Shown here in pieces: positions 56,701-60,000 of a stretch of DNA of 60,000 bases (its first letter is position 1; each line of letters opens with the position of its first letter). The stretch spans positions 12,831,386 to 12,891,385 of the forward strand of contig NC_088306.1 of the NCBI RefSeq assembly GCF_032854445.1, given 5' to 3'. Source of the DNA: Liolophura sinensis. Taxonomy: Eukaryota > Mollusca > Polyplacophora > Chitonida > Chitonidae. The translations under genes and the position numbers were made by a program. The notes beneath the pieces were generated by a model that saw nothing but the letters and a program-made list of their open reading frames with translations, was not told where the DNA came from and made no database searches.

Positions 56701-57429
56701 AACCACAGTGAGCACACTCAACTAGGAATAACCTGACCTCCTGTGAATACATCTATCTGAGACCGCGGGTCGCTGGGAGTTCAAGTCCAGCTCATGCTGG
56801 CTTCCTCTCTGGCCGTACGTGGGAAGGTCTGCTAGCAATCTGCGGATGATCGTGGGTTTCCCCCGGGCTCTGCCCATTTTCCTCCCACCATAATGCTGGC
56901 CGCCGTCGTATAAGTGAAATATTCTTGAGTACGGCGTAAAACACCAATCAAATAAATAAATAAATATTTGAGACCGCGGACATCCGGGCATTTGTCATTT
57001 TACTCGCACAAACATGTTTACTCATTCACCGATAGTGGTGAAAACATTATCTAAATAACATGAGAGTTAATACAAAACTATGCTTCGCGTCCATTATGTA
57101 TTGTCATCTGATTTTGAGTGTTCGTTATGTTTACACTGACCTTCAGCATATGAGTGAAAAACTTGTGAAAATGACATTTTACGTCACTATGAATGAATGA
57201 TTATCCAGTACAAGAATTTGTATAATGCATTTCATCACTGGTGTAATCGGTGTTTAGAAATTCTGTTTTTCCCTTCTTCAGGCTGAACACAAACACTGAG
57301 CTGTACACTTCTCTGAAGTCTGTGATAGAAAATGGCGACAAGGTTCCTACAGATGACGTAGACAACAGAGTGACTAAATTGTTCTTGTTTGACTTTGAAC
57401 AAAGTGGTATCCATCTGGAAGAAAGCAAG
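53626..57429 (+). CDS. MIPEP: Mitochondrial intermediate peptidase, first four exons (gene continues past the window)
   Basis: Zinc metallopeptidase (M3 family) of the mitochondrial matrix that removes an octapeptide from imported proteins after the first presequence cleavage. Four exons can be joined in phase and match the N-terminal quarter of animal MIPEP (usual length about 700 residues). The start is at ATG 53626; an Arg-rich N-terminus without acidic residues fits a mitochondrial presequence. The diagnostic blocks are GLFGIPELLDHTGFYSLNQK, FDQLSDALCRVAD and FLFDFEQSGIHL. The HEXXH catalytic domain is outside the window. No indels are seen, unlike TPP2 exons 10-13. Confidence 0.93.
54020..54340 (-). 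mobile_element. SINE copy, full length but diverged
   Basis: From 'agcatactcaagaatattcc' to the head 'taagccacagaggcccc' at 54289. An extra plus-strand 'ggcataaaactccaatcaaa' plus AATA repeat follows (54306-54345), suggesting a nested or inverted second copy. Lies in MIPEP intron 1. Confidence 0.85.
54487..54600 (+). mobile_element. Old SINE remnant next to the MIPEP exon 2 acceptor
   Basis: 'agctcatgctagcttccttt', 'tgggaaggtctgccagttac' and 'ttgagtacgacat' match the SINE central domain. It ends about 28 bp before exon 2. Confidence 0.75.
54629..54802 (+). CDS. MIPEP: MIPEP exon 2
   Basis: 58 codons, phase 0 to 0, acceptor tgaag and donor gtaaat. It encodes GLFGIPELLDHTGFYSLNQK and IVQVFDQLSDALCRVADM. 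The acceptor lacks a long pyrimidine tract, and an old SINE remnant ends just upstream. Confidence 0.94.
55012..55265 (+). mobile_element. SINE copy with 7-bp target duplication
   Basis: Degenerate tRNA head, central domain (gctcatgctggcttcatctc, gggaaggtctgtcagcaacc), and an AATAAATAAA tail. TCCATGG flanks both sides (55005-55011, 55266-55272). MIPEP intron 2. Confidence 0.88.
55300..55495 (+). mobile_element. Very old SINE copy
   Basis: Only 'cttgtgggaaagttggccag', 'cctgtggtttaatcc' and the AAATAAATAAATAA tail remain alignable. MIPEP intron 2. Confidence 0.6.
55587..55675 (+). CDS. MIPEP: MIPEP exon 3
   Basis: 89 nt, phase 0 to 2, acceptor tttcag and donor gtaaga. It encodes SDFVRTTHPEESYRYAAEEA and CVSLSRLVE. 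Confidence 0.94.
55970..56345. repeat. Minisatellite, 35-bp unit
   Basis: About ten copies of 'cacactccacacagtgcagt' plus 'tttcctacacacttc' in MIPEP intron 3. Three units (105 bp) are divisible by three, so all plus frames stay open; the long frames here are artefacts. Confidence 0.95.
56769..56968 (+). mobile_element. SINE copy, 5'-truncated, 11-bp target duplication
   Basis: Starts within the B-box region (gggagttcaagtccagctca), then a clean central domain and an AATAAATAAATA tail. TGAGACCGCGG flanks it at 56758-56768 and 56969-56979. Its low divergence suggests a recent insertion. Confidence 0.93.
57282..57429 (+). CDS. MIPEP: MIPEP exon 4
   Basis: 148 nt, phase 2 to 0, acceptor cttcag and donor gtacca. 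It encodes LNTNTELYTSLKSVIENGDK and RVTKLFLFDFEQSGIHLEES. Confidence 0.94.
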
Positions 57430-58638
57430 GTACCAGTGTAGTTTTCCAAAACATGGTCACATATAGGACATTGTATGCACTTTAATTCTGTAAACTGGGT
57501 CAGCTAAATGGCCTGTGTACCCATTTTTGTTTCAGTTTACTGATGTTTGTGTCTAGTCAGAGTTCATTATCATCCAGGGCTAGGTACTGTATATATCTGT
57601 ATGCAGACTTTAAAACTGGAGAAAACATCAAAATTGCATAAAAACAAAAGTTTGAATGAAACAGTGCGAATAGTTAGGTGTAAATATGGTTGTCAGTATT
57701 TTTTTCAATTTTTCTTTAAAAAGAAAAAATCACTTAAAAATAGTTTTTGTATGGTGGGTATTTGGGACCACCTCTTGGTATATATTGTCTTTGTTTAATA
57801 ATGTTATAAATGAGGATGTAGCATATGTTTAATAAATATATTTGCACTAGAATTTGGTTTCTCAGCTACATGTAACAGATTTGTTCAACCTGGATTTTGA
57901 TCATCGTTATATTTTTTTAGTATAATAATAAATATTATTATAATTCAGATTAAAGGGATGGGTTTGGATATAAGCAACACATTTACATTCAGATAAATTT
58001 ATTAGCTATCCATCTCATCCTTATTTAGAATGTTATTAAGCAAAGATGATACATACCAAATTTTGGTCACAATTACCCACCATACAAAAGTATTTTCAAA
58101 TAATCTTTCCTCCTGAAAGAAAAAATCCAAATTTGGAAATAAGGTTTCAGACTCTTTTGTCTGACTTTGGCATAATTTCTATGTTTTCGTCCCCTGTTTT
58201 TGTCATCGCACCTGAACAATTCGTTTGTGCTTGGCAATGTTTGTTTTACCAAATTCATACGTTCCTGCTAACTATACCTATTTTTCTGACAGCTCTCATA
58301 GTGGGCAGAAGTTCAGTATAACAGGGTCGTATAACATTTGTGTGGTCGTAAGTTAAGTTCTTCTCAAATCTGTGGATATAGCCTCGGGGAATTTGCCATT
58401 TTCACAACATTAACTGGGGAGGGGTTCCTACATTGCTGGGATATGTGAAGCCTAAGTGCAGTGAGCAGACCAAGCTCCTTGGTGTAACAGAGTGGAATAC
58501 AAGCACTACCTACATCTGGACTGGAGGGAATTTCCCTTTCATCCAGCGCCAGAAGTGCGGACGGAAAATCAAGAGATCACCATGTCAGATCCTCAGTCAG
58601 TCACAATTGGCACTGTGAGCAGGATGAGTGGGGATGAC
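57430..58638. other. MIPEP intron 4, nothing recognised
   Basis: No further MIPEP exon is seen. A short ORF at 58433-58618 has no similarity to the next part of MIPEP and no clear splice sites. Confidence 0.55.
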
Positions 58639-58652
58639 TCAAAGGAATTTTG

Positions 58653-58911
58653 AGGGGCTTCCGTGGCTCAGTTGGTTAGCGCGCTAGCGCAGCGTAATGA
58701 CCCAGGAGTCTCTCACCAATGCGGTCGCTGTGAGTTGCTCATGCTTCCTCTTCGGCCATACGTGGGAAGGTCTGCCAGCAACCTGCAAATGGTTGTGGGT
58801 TTCCCCCGGGCTTTGCCCGGTTTCCTCCCACCATAATGCTGGCTGCCGTCTTATAAATGAAATATTCTTGAGTACGGCCTAACACACCAATCAGATAAAT
58901 AAATGAATAAA
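58653..58911 (+). mobile_element. Full-length SINE copy with 14-bp target duplication
   Basis: Best-preserved copy: the head ggggcttccgtggctcagtt includes a good A-box (tggctcagttggttagc), followed by the complete central domain and a tail of AAATGAATAAAT. TCAAAGGAATTTTG is duplicated at 58639-58652 and 58912-58925. The B-box is weakened (gtgagttgctcatgc). Confidence 0.95.
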
Positions 58912-59104
58912 TCAAAGGAATTTTGTGTCCAGATTTAGCTATTGGTGGTAATTATAATGAGTATAACTCATTAAGACAATATGTTACCGGGATGGCTTCT
59001 GAAAAACATAATAATCACTTGAAATAAAAAAACAACAGATTTACTGCCTTAGCTTAACTTCAAAAGTGTGCCCTCATACAGATGTCATAGGTGGTCTGGC
59101 TGGG

Positions 59105-59231
59105 GCCGGTTTCATGAAGCTCACTTAGTTAAGTAAGCCCTTAACTACCATGGCAACATATGTTGTAGAGATATAAAAATGCACTTAGCTAAAGGATACT
59201 TAACACTAAGTACACTTCATGAAACCGGCCT
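59105..59231. mobile_element. Foldback MITE, ~127 bp
   Basis: Terminal inverted repeats GGCCGGTTTCATGAAG at the left and its complement CTTCATGAAACCGGCC at the right, with further complementarity inside (cacttagttaagtaagcc against ggatacttaacactaagt). It is non-coding. MIPEP intron 4. Confidence 0.88.
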
Positions 59232-59234
59232 ATG

Positions 59235-60000
59235 GCCTGTAAATAACCTGGGAATTTGTTTCAAAACAACCTTACTTTCGAGATAGATTTTAGCTACACA
59301 GAAGCAAATATACTGTTGTATGAGTTTGAACCCATAGCGGACAACATTGAAGTTCTGATAGCATTTCTAACCGCTCTGGCAATATGGATTGATAAGCTAT
59401 AGCTTTATCCTATATTACACTGTACATTTCAGGTGTTTATGTTAAGATTTAAGATTTAATATACTATTCTTTCCCTCTGTCTGCTTGACAATAAATATTT
59501 TATTCCTTGAGGGATTCTAAATTGGAACCTGTATGCGATGAGTGTACAACTACCAACATGACAGGTATATGTTATTGTCGGCATTCCGAATAGTATATTC
59601 TCATGGGGCTCCACTTATAGTCATGAATAATAGAAATACAGTAGTGTTCTAATTTTATGATCAGTTTTTAGTTCAGTTAATATTATTTACTGTGTGCAGG
59701 TGCCATTGTTGAAGTTCAGCTGTATTCCCCTCGTAGCTATCAGCTGTAAAATGGGAAGAGCTGATGCGACTGTTTTAGGAGTGTACAAAATCCTTTCGTC
59801 TTGTGTCGTCAATCTACACCTTCCTTAGGGCCAAATTGTCTACAAGCTTGAAAAAAACTAACTCTTCAATGCCCTGTTTTTACAACTGTATGCAGAACAT
59901 CAAACCGTTTCGTGGAAAAATTTGAATATGCTTGTTGTCACTCTTGCACCTTTTTGTAACACTGAACTAAATAGCGAAGCTCTGACAGCTTGTAAATTGA
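59235..60000. other. AT-rich intron or spacer to the window end, nothing recognised
   Basis: No exon, RNA or repeat is supported here. Confidence 0.55.

Noticed and set aside
58433-58618. Next MIPEP exon
   Set aside because: The translation does not match the part of MIPEP that should follow exon 4, and no clear splice sites bound it.

Overview
This is nuclear DNA from an animal, most probably a mollusc or another lophotrochozoan. Two conserved metazoan peptidase genes are split into small exons by long AT-rich introns with GT-AG borders. The introns and spacers carry many copies of one tRNA-derived SINE, MITE-like foldbacks and several minisatellites. The taxonomic guess rests on the SINE type and on general impression, so only 'animal' is firm.

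Layout. (1) 484-24219, minus strand: 21 exons of tripeptidyl-peptidase II (TPP2), from the start codon at 24219 through the subtilisin-like catalytic domain into the middle of the protein; the 3' end of the gene lies beyond base 1. All introns are phase-consistent, but exons 10-13 (9.3-12.5 kb) carry about six single-base indels while the other 17 exons are clean. (2) 24220-26870: TPP2 upstream region with no gene seen. (3) About 26880-29636 and 40824-41280: one minisatellite of ~20-bp monomers with a higher-order repeat of ~141 or ~181 bp, interrupted by (4) 29637-40823: an 11.2-kb GC-rich, virus-derived element with ~220-bp terminal inverted repeats and a 5-bp target duplication. (5) 41280-46570: mostly empty AT-rich DNA with one doubtful exon. 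(6) 46577-49280: a truncated Ty3/gypsy retrotransposon on the minus strand. (7) 49405-49744: a decayed unidentified coding fragment. (8) 50100-50810: a 26-bp minisatellite. (9) 53626-57429, plus strand: the first four exons of the mitochondrial intermediate peptidase gene (MIPEP), continuing past the window.

The exciting item is the 11.2-kb element. It carries a family-B DNA polymerase of the protein-primed type (minus strand, right side), a small Cys-rich zinc-ribbon-like protein, a jelly-roll major-capsid-like gene, and seven or eight further genes of no assigned function: several have membrane segments, one is a beta-rich long protein, one a 425-residue unknown. The genes sit in divergent and convergent blocks with almost no spacers, as in a compact linear dsDNA virus. 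I see no integrase, no FtsK/A32-like packaging ATPase and no adenain-like protease, which sets it apart from classical Polinton/Maverick elements and adintoviruses. It is decayed: frameshifts plus in-frame TAA, TAG and TGA codons occur in many genes. Some of the frameshifts could be sequencing indels, because a nearby host gene shows similar ones, but the in-frame stops cannot be explained that way.
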